A stretch of 64,000 bases of DNA from positions 15,267,186-15,331,185 of the forward strand of contig NW_023998415.1 in assembly GCF_014805625.2 (NCBI RefSeq), written 5' to 3'. Under the pieces are notes generated by a model. It had not been told where the DNA came from and searched no databases. It worked only from the letters and a program-made list of their open reading frames with translations. Each line of letters begins with the position of its first letter. The first letter of the stretch is position 1. Shown here piece after piece: positions 14,261 through 28,169 of the stretch. The position numbers were made by a program, and so were the translations under genes. The DNA comes from Glossina fuscipes (lineage: Eukaryota; Arthropoda; Insecta; Diptera; Glossinidae).

Positions 14261-14284
14261 GTTACAGAAAAAATGATGAAATGA
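14261..14284 (+). promoter_or_regulatory. Splice acceptor and tiny upstream ORF at the tonalli start
   Basis: A pyrimidine-rich stretch ends in the acceptor TTATGTTACAG at 14267. Just after it, ATG ATG AAA TGA (14273-14284) is a three-codon upstream frame that overlaps the assigned start codon at 14281. If translation starts at 14281, this overlap could lower initiation. If an upstream coding exon is joined in the right phase, it is irrelevant. Confidence 0.45.
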
Positions 14285-16408
14285 ATGGCCAAGCAGGCTC
14301 CTCAAGGGCTCCAGCCTTAGGGGGCCAAATTTCACCAACTGGCAGTTATACAACCGACTCGCAGCAGCAACAATTCCAGCAGCAACAACAATTCTATTTT
14401 CAACAACAACAGCAACACCAACAGCAGCCAGGTTTTCATCATCATCAGCAAAATTTATTAAATCATGGCAGCAGCTATCCGAACAGTGGCGGTTCATTTT
14501 TAAGCGAACCGGATAGTTTGCGTACGCTGAATAACACGTTTGGACCGAATTCAGAATTTACCTCAACATCATCGGTAGCGGCAAACGAGCGCCTATTATT
14601 ACCTAGTCGTGAAGTAGGTGGTGCCGCTGTCAGCGGTAGTAATCTTAGCATTGGCAGTAGTGTTGGTCTAACAGTTTCCTCTCCCTCCTCGCATACATCT
14701 CCGGTATCCGCTGTAGGTTCCGGAAATTCTCTCAACAACAGCAATAGTTATAATACTATGGTAACAGCCACTGGTGCTCAACAAGCCAACATGGATGCTA
14801 TGAGTGGTTATAGTCAGGTATGTAAGCAAAATTATGTAATTATTCCCCCAAGAAATGTATATTAAAAAGGAAAAATCGAAAAATCCTAAACCGAAATTCA
14901 GACTGCAATGAACATAACCTACGAACCTACAAAATTTAACGCAAAATGTAATGAGTCTGCAAGCAATTATTATAAGGAATCGTTTCCTTACGCCTTTAAT
15001 CTCTTCCTACTTCATATTAGATGCGTTTTCAAAATTCGAAAAAAGCAAAATGGTGTACTTTTCCTACCTACTTGCAATCAAAATAATTATTGGACCTTTA
15101 GACATTTTACATACGACATTTCGGATGCGAAAAAAATCTTTCACTTTTGTTCCTTTCACTGTCTTCGATTTAAAAATAGTGCTTTTCAAATAAAGAGCCC
15201 ATTAAGCATGTTTTCCTTGGTTCCACATGCATAATAATACGGGACATAATTGGAAAAAGTGATTGAAAAGATTTTTATACTAATACGGTCTCAATGAAGA
15301 GATAGAAAAGAAAAAGACAGAAGAAGGCGAACAAGCATCTATATAACTTTTATTCAGTTCGAAATTTCATTGACTATGAGTGCTTGTAAGGTTGGGGAAA
15401 GGCGTTTTTAATATCTGCTTTTGTATTGTGTATGTGAAAGTCGTAGATAAATTTGTCGATTTGTTTTTTGGTTATGTAAAATTTTTAAAAATTACATAAA
15501 ATACGTTTGCTTTAATTTTTGACAGATGGGTGGTATGCACCCAGGCGCTAATAATAGTATGATGGGTATGGGCCCACAATCTCAGCATGCGCATCAGTAT
15601 ATGAATGGTAACGGTGTCGGTGGTGGCCCTGGTGGCATGAATCCAGCGGCAATGGGTCCCATGTCAGGCTCCAATTCAGCATCTGCCAGCATGCAAATGA
15701 ATCAAATGGGCGGAGGCAATGCTGCTAGCCAAATGAACGGCGGCATGCTTGGCTATGGTGGTAGTGTCACAGGACCAACGACAACCTCAGCGAGGCATCA
15801 TCAAGTAAGTTATAATGAAAAGGATCGATTGCGAAACGCAATTTTTTTTATTTCTATACCCGATCCAATCCTAAGCGAAGGCGATGAATTCACTTCATGC
15901 CTCACCACAGAACACCCTGAAACTTATACTCTGCACAAACTTATATGCTGCATATCTTTGTTTAGAAAATTTAAATATTGCGCCTTTCTTTAAACGAAAT
16001 TCCGACAAATATCGCTCTCGGTTTCTTCAAGTGTTCCTTGTTAGGCGCGGCCCTTTAACTGTGAAGGAAAAGACACACTTAATATTAGGAATTAAACGCT
16101 CTACGCGAGCGTTGGTTGTCACATCAAGCCACTTAATCAATGTTGACATTTCAATTAACTATTTTTGATATATTTTTTCAGAACAGTAACGAAAATTGTA
16201 CGCCTCAAACATACTCTATATTCGCTACGAATTCGTGCATAGATTCGTTACCGACTTAAAACGTAACATTGATATATTCTTCATTCTCAACTCCAGAGAG
16301 AATATCTAAAGCTAAAGAAACATCTGTTATTAAAAGTGCTGTTAAGCAAAACAGGTGATTTCAGTCCCTCGTTCTCTCTCTCTCTCTCTCTCTCTCGCTT
16401 TCTGTTTG

Positions 16409-16439
<31 letters not shown>

Positions 16440-16696
16440 CTGTCTCTCTCTCTCTGTTAAGTTTACTTAATTTCAAATTCGCGTTTCAACGTGAAAACAC
16501 TGGCGAAATAAAAAAGATCGTTTCGCTTCATATCTCTATTCGACCGTTTGGTACCCATTATAGTCATGATACCAACTAACGGACGGATAAATTCATATGT
16601 GTACATCATTATTATTATTATTTTTATTATTCAGACCAAAAAAATAAATTCTGGAACTACACAAATAGGATGAGCACTATCAACCAAGATTATCGG

Positions 16697-16733
<37 letters not shown>

Positions 16734-19348
16734 GTACCCATGTATACATAAACATATAGATGTATATATAACACACGAAAAGACAATTAATACATTCATC
16801 CGTGATGAGTATAAAGATATTAAAATAGTTTTGCTTAAATTGTGAAACAATTGCAGTTTGGTGACTATACCTAATGCTTATGAACTGTCTATCAGTAATT
16901 GCCTTTAAAGGAATTATTCATGTGCGATTAATATTGGGGAGTGCGGAAATTTCTTGCCGTTTTTCACTACGAAATGAAATAACTTTCTTTTTTTTTTTTT
17001 TTTTTTTTATGTACAGAAGGAATAAATTTGTGGATTTGGGTAAATTAAGTTTATCTGCAACCTTTCGAAGCGTTATGTATTGATCAACTTCAATCATAAC
17101 CATCATAGTTGGTGGTCAGCAATGCTATTGGGCCTAACAGAATGCTGTAGAAAACTTTCACTGAAAAATTTCCAGAACGAAATTTCACAAAGTAATTTTA
17201 ACATGCATTCAACCACTTACAGCATTGTTTCTATACGCGGCACCTATGTCTCTATATGCGCACTTTGAAGTTCAGTTTATAAAACTAAATCTGACTGCTA
17301 TAGAACAACCATTCTCGTTGAAAGCTTTGTACAAGACAGACATAAGCCTGCTCTACATAACTGTACACAGCTTTGACCATAATTACCTGTCTAACTACCT
17401 GTAAAAAGCTATTTTAACCTGGCGTCGGGAAAGACTGCAAGAAATTTCTGAACTACCTAGTACATACATACCCATATATGTATATATATATACATATATA
17501 TATATATCTTTATCATATAAATATATATACCTATATACCTATATAGATATGTATGTACGTATATCAAATATGCATATACACACAAGTGCATATTTAAGCT
17601 TACATTAACATATACATATAATTATTTATAATTAACGCAAAATTTATCGATGATTGAAATGAACAAAAGAATAGAGCACAAAAGAGGTGTTGCAACCGCC
17701 ATGGAAACCATTTTTTTCGTTTTTTTTCTTTTTTCTTTTCCTTAATTGATAAATATATGTGTGTATGTTTATATAGAAATCTTAGAAAATACTTAATATT
17801 AGCCTTTAAAGTTATTCACAAAGATGACTTCATGCTAAAACCTTTTTCTTTTTTTTTTTGTTTTTGTTGCTATTTGCTGTTAATGTTACTATATAATAAC
17901 ATCAACATTATTCATTGAGTGATGTGTAGTGTTCTAAGTTTGAATTATTTTTCTACAGCCACTGTATGTTGCAATTTATATCTGTATACATATGAATAAT
18001 AATGACACCATAATTAATGAAATCAATCATGACACAATTAATAAAAACAACAGCAACAACAACAACAACAACAACTGCAATAGCAATAACAATAAGAAGT
18101 TGCAATTGGCATCGCAATGTCGCATCTTCCATAAAAAATGGTGACAACGTAAAAAATCATTGATTTAGAAATACATGCACAGATAAGTAAAAGAAAAGAA
18201 CATTTTAATAAATTGCATTCAGTTTTAATCAATGTTGGTTAAAGAACTTCAACATCAACATCATTACATATGAACGTAGCTCCGCTTGAGAAGTTTATTT
18301 TGCATAGCTGTTAATACAATTTTGCAGATATGCTTTTATGCCTTTAGTTGTCGACATGAAAGTGTGAATTCGCTAAGCTGCACGGAGTCGGAGATCACCA
18401 TCCGTATTGCTTAGAGGCATTTTTCTTATATCAATTAAAGCTCCCGGACTTGAATTTAGCAAGAGAGAAGTGCAATTTCAATCAAGCTTTATTTTTTTTT
18501 TATGTGATCAAAACATAACAAAATAATTAATTAATTGTTATTAACGATCACATAGACATATATTACAGATTTTAGCAATTAAATAACTGTCGTCTATCGA
18601 AAGATAGAAAATGGCGATAACTCAAGAGACATGGCAAGTAAACTTAAGCGATTAATAGAAGAGAAGAGGGAAAATCAAAGAAAAATTATATAATATATCG
18701 CGCATTACGATTATATAAATACATGAATAATTATTAAATATTAAACATGAAGCCAACACATTATTTTCTCGATCAATAACTTTCCCCCGGTTATATATTA
18801 TATAATACTCGAAATAGTCTGCATAAGGCTTCTTGCAAATAACAAATTTAAACTAATTCATTATTTTCTTCGTTGATCGATCAGAAAGTGATTATATCAA
18901 GCGCGCGTAACCCATGATGTGTTTTTCTCAATCATATTGTAAATAAAATCGCTTTATATAATTTTATTTCTTTATTTCTTTTCTATAAGTTAAAAATATC
19001 TATAGCATACTATTAGGCAATCTTCATTATGAGTACTAATAAAATGCGTATGTGTTTCATGGACACTTGACGCTCATTATTTCCACTCTTAGTTAACTCT
19101 TCACTATTGATAAGTGAACGACGATAAATCGCATACCTACGCGTGGTATAGCCATATAAATTAGTTAATCTTTTTGTAACTAACTGTAAGCATACGCTGA
19201 GCAGAAAACGTTGTACAAGAAAAGACGTCACAATTAAGAAAAAGAAAAAAAAAAAACATTTCAATATATTAACAATTAAGCAATTATTCACTTAACAATT
19301 ACAATAACATCAACTATATGCAGCAACATGATAATCGCACTTTTTTTG

Positions 19349-19380
<32 letters not shown>

Positions 19381-19813
19381 AACGGTTATTTTATTGTTTT
19401 TTTTTTTATTATTTATTTATTTGTTTTTCTTTTTATTTTTTTCCTTCTTCTGTTCACCCCAAAGCCGAGATATACAATCATAATGAGTTTTTATGCCATA
19501 TTTTATATAATTAATATCTATGCACACACATATACATGGAAGCACAAGCAGATATAAACAAATATACTTGCCCACACATACTAAGTTAAACACACGCCAA
19601 ACAGTAGACGAAAACCCTTCACTTCGACAAAAAGAGACTTTAAAGTACTCGTTTGGTAATCGTGTAATCGTGTAATTTTTATTTTTCACACATACATATA
19701 AAGTTTAAAGTTTTTTCTTTTTTTTTAATTTTTTTTTTTTTTATATTTTTTTTCATTTCACATTTGCCTGAAACTCTTAAACAATTGTCTACACGAATAC
19801 ATACTTGGACAAG

Positions 19814-19850
<37 letters not shown>

Positions 19851-22800
19851 CGAATTACAAAAGCGCAGTTTGTAACGTATGCAAATCATTGGAATGATAT
19901 ACAATCTATTACTTTGTCTGTTTGTTTGTATATCGTGTTGCACACGTACTGCACTGCAATTGCGCGTGAGTGGGACAGATGCATGGGGCAAAGAAAAGCG
20001 AGAATATGAGATGGAAAAAGGGTGTTAGAAAGAAGGAGAGAGAGAGAGAGAGAGAGCGATAAGAAATTAAATTGTAAAAAAAAAAAGAAAAAAAGAATAA
20101 AAAACAGAAGAGAAACAAAACTTAATATTATTTCACTACATTGCCTTCAGTCGTTGTTGATGTTGTTTTTTAAATGCATTGTACTCATGCACTACCTTTA
20201 TATAAAGAGGAGGTATATTTGTATATAAAAAAAAAAAACGTTTCATTATATATATATAAATAAATATGTATATATAGTTAGTTACATGTTTATGTTTGTA
20301 TGCATGTACGATTCGTACATTTGCTTTTTTGTTTTTTTGCTTAATATTTTTCAATAACAATTTTAATTATTTGCCACATGCTAACAACAACGACAACGAC
20401 AACAGCAAGTGCAAGTCGTAGCACACAGCGATAAAAATTTATGAATAGGTAACGAATTCTGTAAATTCTGAGCTCCATGAACTTTTATTCTAAAATGCCA
20501 ACGATAGCCGAAATGTCAAATTGTCTGGAATTATGGAATCATCTCGATATTAAGACGAATTTCACTTAAACTTTGTTAATTTATTTATTTTTTTTTTTTT
20601 AACTTACTATTAATAGAAATCAATTGTTGATCATGATCATCCTTTATTGCATCTTCACGTTCCTAGTTCGTTTCCCTTTAATCATAAACTGATCATAAGC
20701 ATGCTTGCTAGTGCCCTAAAAGGGCGGAAATGTCTTTTCGATTTGCGGGAAACGCAGTAAATAATGACTTTCTTGCTTGTGCATGCAGTGAACGTAAGAG
20801 ACGAGATAAGTTAACCTTTGCTTCGAGTTGATCGAATATTTTTCAAATGGTTTTTTTTTTTTTTTTAAAGATGAAAACAAACATCCGTAAGATATTATTT
20901 TTTCAAGGATAATTTTATACGCCATTAAAACAAGTGAAACAATTTTCAATTGTATGCATACCTATAACATTATAGTGGATCTCTCTATGAAAAGTCATTC
21001 GCGTTCAAGCATGCTAAGAGCGTAACGACTACTTTTATAATGCGAAATTCGATTGAAATATTAAGTTCTTATGGATTCTAGTAAACACATTTCGTTACTT
21101 TCAACCGAATTTAACTGAAAACCTTTTTTTTTTTTTTTATATATATATTAAAATAAAATAATTTTTATCTAAATGAACGTAAAGTACACGCGAGAGTTAT
21201 AATTTCTTCGTCTTCGTTTAATATTTCATTGTTTTTTTTTTTTTTTTCATATTTTTACAGATTACGCCCATGAATCAAATGCAAAATATGTCTATGAGCG
21301 GCATGGGTGGCATGCAGCCTGGCATGGGACCCAGCGGCGTCAGTGGTGCCATGTCGTTGCAGCAACAGCAGCAGCAGCAGCAAATGAATTCAATGAATCC
21401 CATGGCTAAAATACAAGGGATGGCTAATGGTGGTTACAATCAGCGGCGTATGGCTCCATATCCGAATCCTCAAATGCATGCCGCACAGAAAAGGGCTGGT
21501 ATTTATCCGATAAGTGCAAGTTCGCAAAGTATTTCTCAGCAACAAGGTGGGATGCCATATGGTAGTGGCAGTCAAATGCATCCTCAGGGAGGCGGTGGTG
21601 TACCGTTACCAATGCAAGCTAGTGCTTACAGTCGAACAGGTCCTATGGGTGGCTATGGTCGCCCAGGTAATGGTGCTGGTATGGGATGTATGGGTCCAGG
21701 TAGCTTAGGGCCAGGCGTTGTTATGGGTCCGGGTATGGGACCGGGCGGCGTTATGGGACCGAACGGTATGGGTGCTGGAAACGGTATGGGACCCGGCGGT
21801 ATGGGGCCTGGCTGTATGAATTCCATGCAACGTTTTATGCCGCAAGGCGGACCGAACGGAGGTTATGGCTCACAATCGCATCACTCACAACAGCCACAAT
21901 TCTATCCGGGTGCGCAAAGCAACATGAGCATGGTTGGTAGCAATTCATCTAACACCATGTGTCCGGCTGGTCCCGGCTCTGTCTCAAGCTCTTCGAATCC
22001 CTATCAAAATCCAGGGTACGATAAGAATTAATACAATTTTCAGACATATATTGAAATGCTTTATCATTATATCTTAATATAGTTTTCAACAAAATTACCA
22101 ACATAGTCCAGTTCCTGGCAATCCAACGCCTCCGTTAACGCCCGCCTGCAGTGTACCCTACGTCAGTCCAAATCCCGACATTAAACCACAAATGGACAAT
22201 TGTAAGTGCTTCACTTTTCGAAGACGCAACACTTTTCGAAAATTCTTTTATTCTAAATTATTAACAAAAACAACTTTTTTTTTAGCTGAAGAAATGAGAC
22301 TGACATTCCCGGTACGTGATGGCATTATACTTACACCGTTCCGATTATTGCATAATCTGTCCGTAAGCAATCATGTTTTTCATCTTAAACAAAACGTCTA
22401 CAATACGTTGATGTGCCGGTAAGTCACTTAATTAAACTGACAGCTTTATCCGTTGGGCAGAAAGAGCATTTATACTGTTACAACTTCTACTTAAACATAT
22501 GTAGATGATAATATGTATAAAATTCTTCTCATAACATTTTTCCTTTCTTCATGTTATGCAAATTTTTTAGATCGGATTTGGAACTTCAGCTGAAATGTTT
22601 CCATCAAGATGATCGCCAAATGAATACCAATTGGCCGCACACGGTTACAGTTTCGGCTAATGCAACACCCTTGAATATTGAACGTTCTGAAAAGACCGGC
22701 CAAGCTTTAAGACCTTTGTATTTAAAATCGGTTTGTCAGCCGGGACGTAATACCTTGCAATTAACCGCTAGTTCCTGCTGTTGTGTAAGTTCAATGTAAA

Positions 22801-23746
22801 TCAATTTTCATATCTCCGAAGATGTAAAAGAAAAAATTTTATTTTAGTCCCACTTGTTTGTGTTGCAACTAGTCCATCGACCCTCCGTACGTCAGGTAAT
22901 GCAAGGTTTGCATAAACGCAATCTCTTACCGTTGGAGCATAGCGTAGCGAAGATTAAGCGCAATTTCACTCAAAATCCCGATAATACTAGCAATAATGGC
23001 CCTAACAGTATGAACGCGGATCCCAACAAATGCGTTAAGATCTCATTGAAATGTCCGATTATGAAAACTCGAATACGTTTACCGGCACGTGGTCTAGAAT
23101 GCAACCACATACAGTGCTTCGATCTAGAAGCCTATTTAATGATGAATTGCGAACGTGGCACATGGCGTTGCCCTGAATGCAATAAACCCGCCCTTACCGA
23201 AAGCCTAGAAATCGATCAGTATTACTGGGCCATATTAAATACGCTAAGTACCAGCGACGTGGAAGAAGTGATTATCGACTCTTCGGCTAATTGGCGGGCA
23301 TTGCAAGGCGGAACAACGGGTAGCAATAATAACGGCGGCAATAGCTCAGCTGGCAATAATCTTAACTCCTCAACTACTAATTCGGGAGCGAACGTTGGCG
23401 GCAGCAATTTAAATTTGCCTACTATCAAACAAGAGAATTTCTCTGATGATATTACTAAAGTGATGTCACCGGGTTCGACACAATTACCAATCTGGGACAG
23501 CACGCAAGCAATGAGTCCCTACAATAGTCACGATATGAATTCCATTGCAAGCGGCAATATGATGAGCGGCGGCGGGGCGGGTAATACAGGGCAAGTGTAA
23601 GTTTTTTTATTTAATTTTGTTTTCTTCTTTCCATCAAAATTATGAATAATGTTTTATTCACGCGCTTATAGGGTATCTAACCGCAGTAATTTCGATAGTT
23701 TCAATAATTCTCAAGTCACGGGTGATATACAACAACAACAGCAACA

Positions 23747-23798
<52 letters not shown>

Positions 23799-25708
23799 AA
23801 TGATCCTAGCCAGCAACAGACAAATAATTCTTTAACACATTTGAATGAACCGCTGGATCAATTAAATGCTATGGAGAAGTCACTTAACGATCAAGTACGT
23901 CAAAACTTGTAAAAGAATTGTTTTGTTGCCTTTGATCGTTATTTATTATTCTCGATCAAATGATACTATTATTTTTTTGTTTTGACGCACAGATGCCGCA
24001 TACGCCGCATACACCCCATACGCCAGGCGGTGCTAGCCATCCTATGACTCCAGGCGGACCGCCATCCGTAAGTTCGGCTCATAATGAGCCTTTGAACGGG
24101 GGTACTCCAAATGGCAATGCGGGCAATAATGTCAGCAGCCATAATTCACCACAAACCCCAGGTACACCTAATAATCGCATGAGCGGTGGCGGCAATGCGG
24201 CACAAGATCAGCAGCAGCAGCAGCAACAACAACAACAACAACAACAGCAACAGCAACAACAGCAAAAACAACAGCAACAGTCACAACAAGAGCAAATTAT
24301 TAATTCGTTAATAAACTCGCAGCCCACCGGTTTGGTAAATCTCAATGAGAGTGATCTAAATGTGGAGTTAAACAATTTCGATGCTAATCTCGAAAATCCT
24401 GATGCCGCCAATGATTTGAATGTAAGTCTCAGGACCATTAAGTTGTAAAAATTTATTATGGCCAGCAGCGACTTTCAATCGTCGTCCAACGAAGCAAGTC
24501 TGCCCGTTTGTCCGTACTTGGTTTTTAATTGCTTTTGTAAACTCGATGAAATTCGACATAGATGCTTTTAGATGCGCGCTACATCTATTTTATTTTATTG
24601 TCTTGAGAATTTTTGCAACAAAGAAAGATATGTTTAGTCCGTTGAAATCAATATATAGATGTTGTTAGGTTGCCAAGTATCAGTCATATATACATATATA
24701 TAGATACATATATATGTATATATATAGTTTTTTTTTTTTTTTTTCTATATATCGTATTATATGTACGTATGTACGTTTATTATCTCTATTATTGTGTATA
24801 TTATGAATATTATGACAATTGAGATCAGAAAAGAAAACATGATCTCATTCTAAACTATGTTGTTGTTATAGTTGTCATTATAAATTTAAACTTAACAGCA
24901 GTCACTCACTGGCTATGATTGTATTAATTATATTATGAAAACATTGTTCATACGCAACGATATCTTCACTATAATCGACAATTATTTACCTGATATTGAT
25001 ATGTGGGTCGGTACAACATGATCCAAGTGGCAACTTGCGCTTAAAGCAAAAAATGATTGCAATTTTTTAATTTAGTAAGTAGGGGTTGTTAAGGTTTAAG
25101 TTGAATGCCAACTTAAAATACACTCTGTACCGAATCGGCCAAATACTTTGAATCCAACTTCATATAATCAACCCAACTTCAATTATCAATAAATTTCGAT
25201 GAAGGTGTTTATATATGGAAAACTCTTGCAATTTTGAATGTTTTTCAGCGAAATTTAGAAGAACCGGGATGGATTTTCTGATTAAACTCTGTTAAATAAC
25301 CCGTTTGAACCCGGAACGGTTCAGATCAGATATATACGCCCGCTATGTCTAAATATATCGACTTGACAAAAATATATCGAAAATTTTACATAAGCACTTA
25401 TACGAAAATCATGGCATAAGAGGTTTCATAGAAATGTTCATGAAATGGGAGGGGAATTGAACTATCAGGTTTGACCGACTACAACATTCATTCATTTATT
25501 AAATTTTCATGTTCTTCTTTTTTTTTTTTTTTATTTAACAAAAATGCAATTTCTTTTCTATTCAAACCTTTTTTAGCTACTTTCCGATGTCGACACATTA
25601 GAGATTTTATCATATTTGGAACCACAGCCCGATTTAAATACACCGCCTTCCAGTGGTTCAAGTAATAACAACAACAATGAGGACATTTTGGCTTCGCTAT
25701 TCGACTAA
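14281..25708 (+). CDS. tna: Tonalli: ZMIZ-type SP-RING transcription/chromatin regulator, ten coding exons
   Basis: Coding exons are 14281-14817, 15526-15804, 21261-22015, 22083-22201, 22286-22418, 22571-22784, 22848-23596, 23672-23894, 23993-24421 and 25577-25708. All introns are GT-AG, phases agree at every join, and the frame is 3570 bases (1189 residues). Residues 1-523 are low complexity: Gln-rich at about 28-60, then Gly/Met/Asn-rich. Residues 524-679 carry the block shared with human ZMIZ1 ([11 protein letters not shown], then LTFPVRDG, then CQPGRNT). The SP-RING zinc finger spans about 740-800 (C748, C764, H766, C769, C787, C790). It is followed by Gln runs of 23 (949-971) and 19 (1076-1094), an HTP triplet repeat at 1004-1013, and an acidic C-terminus ending EDILASLFD, like the ZMIZ activation domain. 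In Drosophila, Tonalli is a trithorax-group protein that interacts genetically with the Brahma SWI/SNF complex, and SP-RING fingers act in SUMO ligation. The start is the first Met after a splice acceptor; the open frame runs back to that acceptor, so an upstream coding exon is possible. The human N-terminal region is not seen. Confidence 0.93.
16371..16455. repeat. (TC)n microsatellite, interrupted
   Basis: About 85 bases of CT dinucleotides with a few interruptions (CGCTTTCTGTTTGTC and similar), inside the large tonalli intron. It lies roughly 570 bases past the intron donor, so it is not the branch or polypyrimidine tract of the annotated acceptor. Confidence 0.85.
19817..19848. repeat. 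(CA)n microsatellite
   Basis: About sixteen uninterrupted AC dinucleotides, intronic in tonalli. No function is indicated. Confidence 0.9.
23730..23798 (+). repeat. tna: Gln-coding CAG/CAA tract in tonalli (23 Gln)
   Basis: Twenty-three consecutive Gln codons in mixed CAG and CAA. A second such tract, 19 Gln, is at 24209-24265 in the next exon. Mixed codons tend to be more stable than pure CAG, but the length is likely to vary between individuals. Confidence 0.95.
24422..25576 (+). other. tna: Last tonalli intron (about 1.15 kb)
   Basis: Donor GTAAGT at 24422, acceptor CCTTTTTTAG at 25576. It contains short TA and T tracts around 24690-24745 and no further coding signal that I can see. Confidence 0.85.
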
Positions 25709-25987
25709 GTTGTATATTAAAATAAAATATATATATATATATATATATTAATTAATTAATTAATGTAACAACAAGAATTCACATCATTCGCTAATTCTAC
25801 ACCATTTCAAAGAAATCTGCTTCAAAAATAATTGAAATAATTGTAAATAGAAAAAATCATGTCTTTGTGTGTGTAAAAACAAAACAAAAAACAAAAAAAA
25901 TGAAAAAAGAAAATCAACAACTTTAAAATTGTTGAATGAAATATTTAGAACAATTCGAAATTTAAAATTTTTAATGGAAGAAAATTA

Positions 25988-25993
25988 AATAAA
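25988..25993 (+). terminator. tna: Candidate polyadenylation signal of tonalli
   Basis: AATAAA about 280 bases past the stop, followed by a long A run at 26018-26039. An earlier AATAAA at 25721 is only 13 bases past the stop and seems too close; others follow, for example near 26177. Which one is used cannot be told from sequence. Confidence 0.4.
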
Positions 25994-27021
25994 AGTTATT
26001 TATATAGGAAGTGGTATAAAAAAAAAAAAAAAAAAAAAATTCGTTTTTATTTTGTAAATAGCATCACTAAATAATAACTTGAAAAACAATTATTCTTAAA
26101 AATACATTAATTAAAACTTTTAATGATTAAAAATTTTCCCTTAAGAAATCCTTACTAAAAGAACAACAACTAAAGAAATAAAACTTATTAGCCTTTAAAA
26201 AGAAAATATAAAAATACATATGTTAAATTGAAATGAAAAAAAAAAAAAAAAGTTTAAAAATCGGAATCTGGAATTTTGGAAACGAACATGCTTAACACAG
26301 AAACGATTTGAAAAACAATGAAATGTGATTTAAAGTTAAAAAAAAAAAAAAACAAGAAGAAGACGAAGAAGAAGAAGAAGAAAAATAAACTGTTGACAAA
26401 AACATTTTTATAAAATTTACAAACTTTCTGTTAAATAGGGTCTTAATCAAAGGGTTTCGTTTTTATTAAAATTCAAATTTAAATTAAACTATTAATAACA
26501 ATGATAATAATAACAATAACAATAACAATAATAATAATAATAATAATAATGAAATTAACAACATTAAATAATCACTTGTTTTATTTAATTTTTTTATTTT
26601 TTTTTAATTTTTTTTTTTTTTTTTTTTTTTTTTAATCTCTGTACAAAGTATTAATCAGCTATCATTAAGTTTAACAAATTTGTTGCATATTTTTAATACA
26701 ATTTTTCTTTAAATAAAATAAGAAAAACACAATTCTTAATCTAAACTATATATTATTTACTATTATCTATAAAAATAAAAAAAAACGTAACATTATCATA
26801 GCAACAACAACTTGCTATGCTAAATTTATAAAAATGAAAAACAAAAATTAATATATATATATATATATAAAAAAAATTTACTTATAAACAATTCAAACTT
26901 TATGCTAAGCTTTAATTTTAATTTCTTAACGAAACCTGTAAAGCAAAACCATTATATAAAAATATAAAGTAATTATTTCAAATCAATTGAGACAGTATTT
27001 GCCTTAGGGCGAATTTGTATG

Positions 27022-27069
27022 TACCCACCACCACCATCACCACCATCACCACCACCACCACCACCACCT
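27022..27069. repeat. CCA-type trinucleotide repeat
   Basis: CCACCACCATCACCACCATC followed by a pure CCA run. The local GC content is far above the surrounding DNA. It is not in an open frame of meaningful length. Confidence 0.85.
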
Positions 27070-28164
27070 AGATTCTTTATAACATGTAGTAACTAAAAAA
27101 GCTGTGTATAGCTAATCAAATGAGTCAAGTTGGAAAAGAACTGAGGAACGTGAAGCATGATTTCAAATTTTCCGCTCTGCATGATTGAAGGCGGCATACG
27201 ACTAACTCGTATATTAACTGAGGCTGTTTGTAAACGCTCGCGTATATACACACATACATACACACACACACACACACACGTATATATATATATACATACA
27301 CAAATTCAATGCTTTATTAAAGAGTAAAGATCGTTGAAAGTTCTTATACCGCACGATGAATGAGACATATCGGAAGCACGAATTTATAAAGGGTTCTTTT
27401 GCTTTACCTCGCTATTTACAAACGTACGCTCATTCAAATTGAGTATATCTGTGACGGAATTAACGGACGGATCTAACGGAATTAGTTTTCTGTTCACATA
27501 CAAATGTTTCGTTCATTTTCTTAAACCCTACCTTGAAGCATACAGCGAAATTTTTTGTTTTCCATGAGTAATTTTATTTCATACAAAAATATCGCCCATA
27601 ACGACCTACATTTAACGCTCCTTATATTATGTATATTTTATGTTTTTACAATCGGATAACTTTAATAGCATTACACGAACAGCAATCAGAAAGCCATTGC
27701 CAAAACGGAGTCTGAATCTCGTTAACGAGCACGTTAAACAAGTATATATATATATATATATATATGTTCACGCTATTGGAGCCTCCGCGTAACATGCTTC
27801 CAAGCATTACAGATGACAGGATGAAAATAATGAATTATTTATTATCAGGCATCCATTCTGTGGTGGTGGGTGGATGGTTATCAAAAGTATGAAAAACTTA
27901 CACAATTTATAAGTTATAGTTGTAAGGTATAAATACAAGATAAGCGTAAACTTAAACATTTAAAATATCTTTGACATAAATCGTATCCTGTATATATATA
28001 CATTTATATATAATGTTAGGCAAAAACAAAAATGGTAAAGAAGAAAGCGAGATCTAAAGCGATAAATATAAGGCAAGAGAATATATATGTATATGCATAA
28101 ATATGCAAAAAGAGAGAGAAAGAAAGATAAATAGAAAGAATGGAAGTTAGAGTGTATGTGTGTG

Positions 28165-28169
<5 letters not shown>

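Larger units (their letters stand above)
1..14267. other. Upstream / 5'-intronic DNA of tonalli, no supported exon
   Basis: No open reading frame here has convincing coding character; the frames present are short and follow low-complexity tracts. The stretch is AT-rich with long T or A runs (about 1869-1890, 5518-5537, 9297-9320, 9898-9920, 13186-13208), (TA)n tracts, one Tc1-type element (4341-5142) and two dispersed repeat pieces (8667-8695, 10471-10690). Because the first coding block of tonalli is preceded by a good splice acceptor ending at 14267, at least one upstream exon is expected. It may lie in this stretch or left of the window, but I cannot locate it. Confidence 0.6.
15805..21260 (+). 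other. tna: Large tonalli intron (about 5.5 kb)
   Basis: Bounded by donor GTAAGT at 15805 and acceptor TTTTTACAG at 21260. It contains a TC-rich microsatellite (about 16371-16455), TA tracts near 16700-16728 and 17480-17550, a CAA/CAG-type run near 18045-18075, (CA)n at 19817-19848, and many T or A homopolymers. I see no additional exon and no RNA gene in it. Confidence 0.8.

Noticed and set aside
14023..14280. Open frame upstream of the tonalli start, apparently extending the protein N-terminally
   Set aside because: It is AT-rich and Lys/Phe-biased, and it contains the polypyrimidine tract and acceptor at 14267; the conserved-looking protein begins after that acceptor.
21390..21708. Other-frame ORFs inside the third tonalli coding exon
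   Set aside because: They overlap a frame with clear ZMIZ-type composition and correct splice phases; they show no independent signal.
24208..24438. Cys-rich minus-strand frame opposite tonalli
   Set aside because: It is the antisense of the Gln codon tract (CTG/TTG read as TGC/TGT), a shadow of the real exon.
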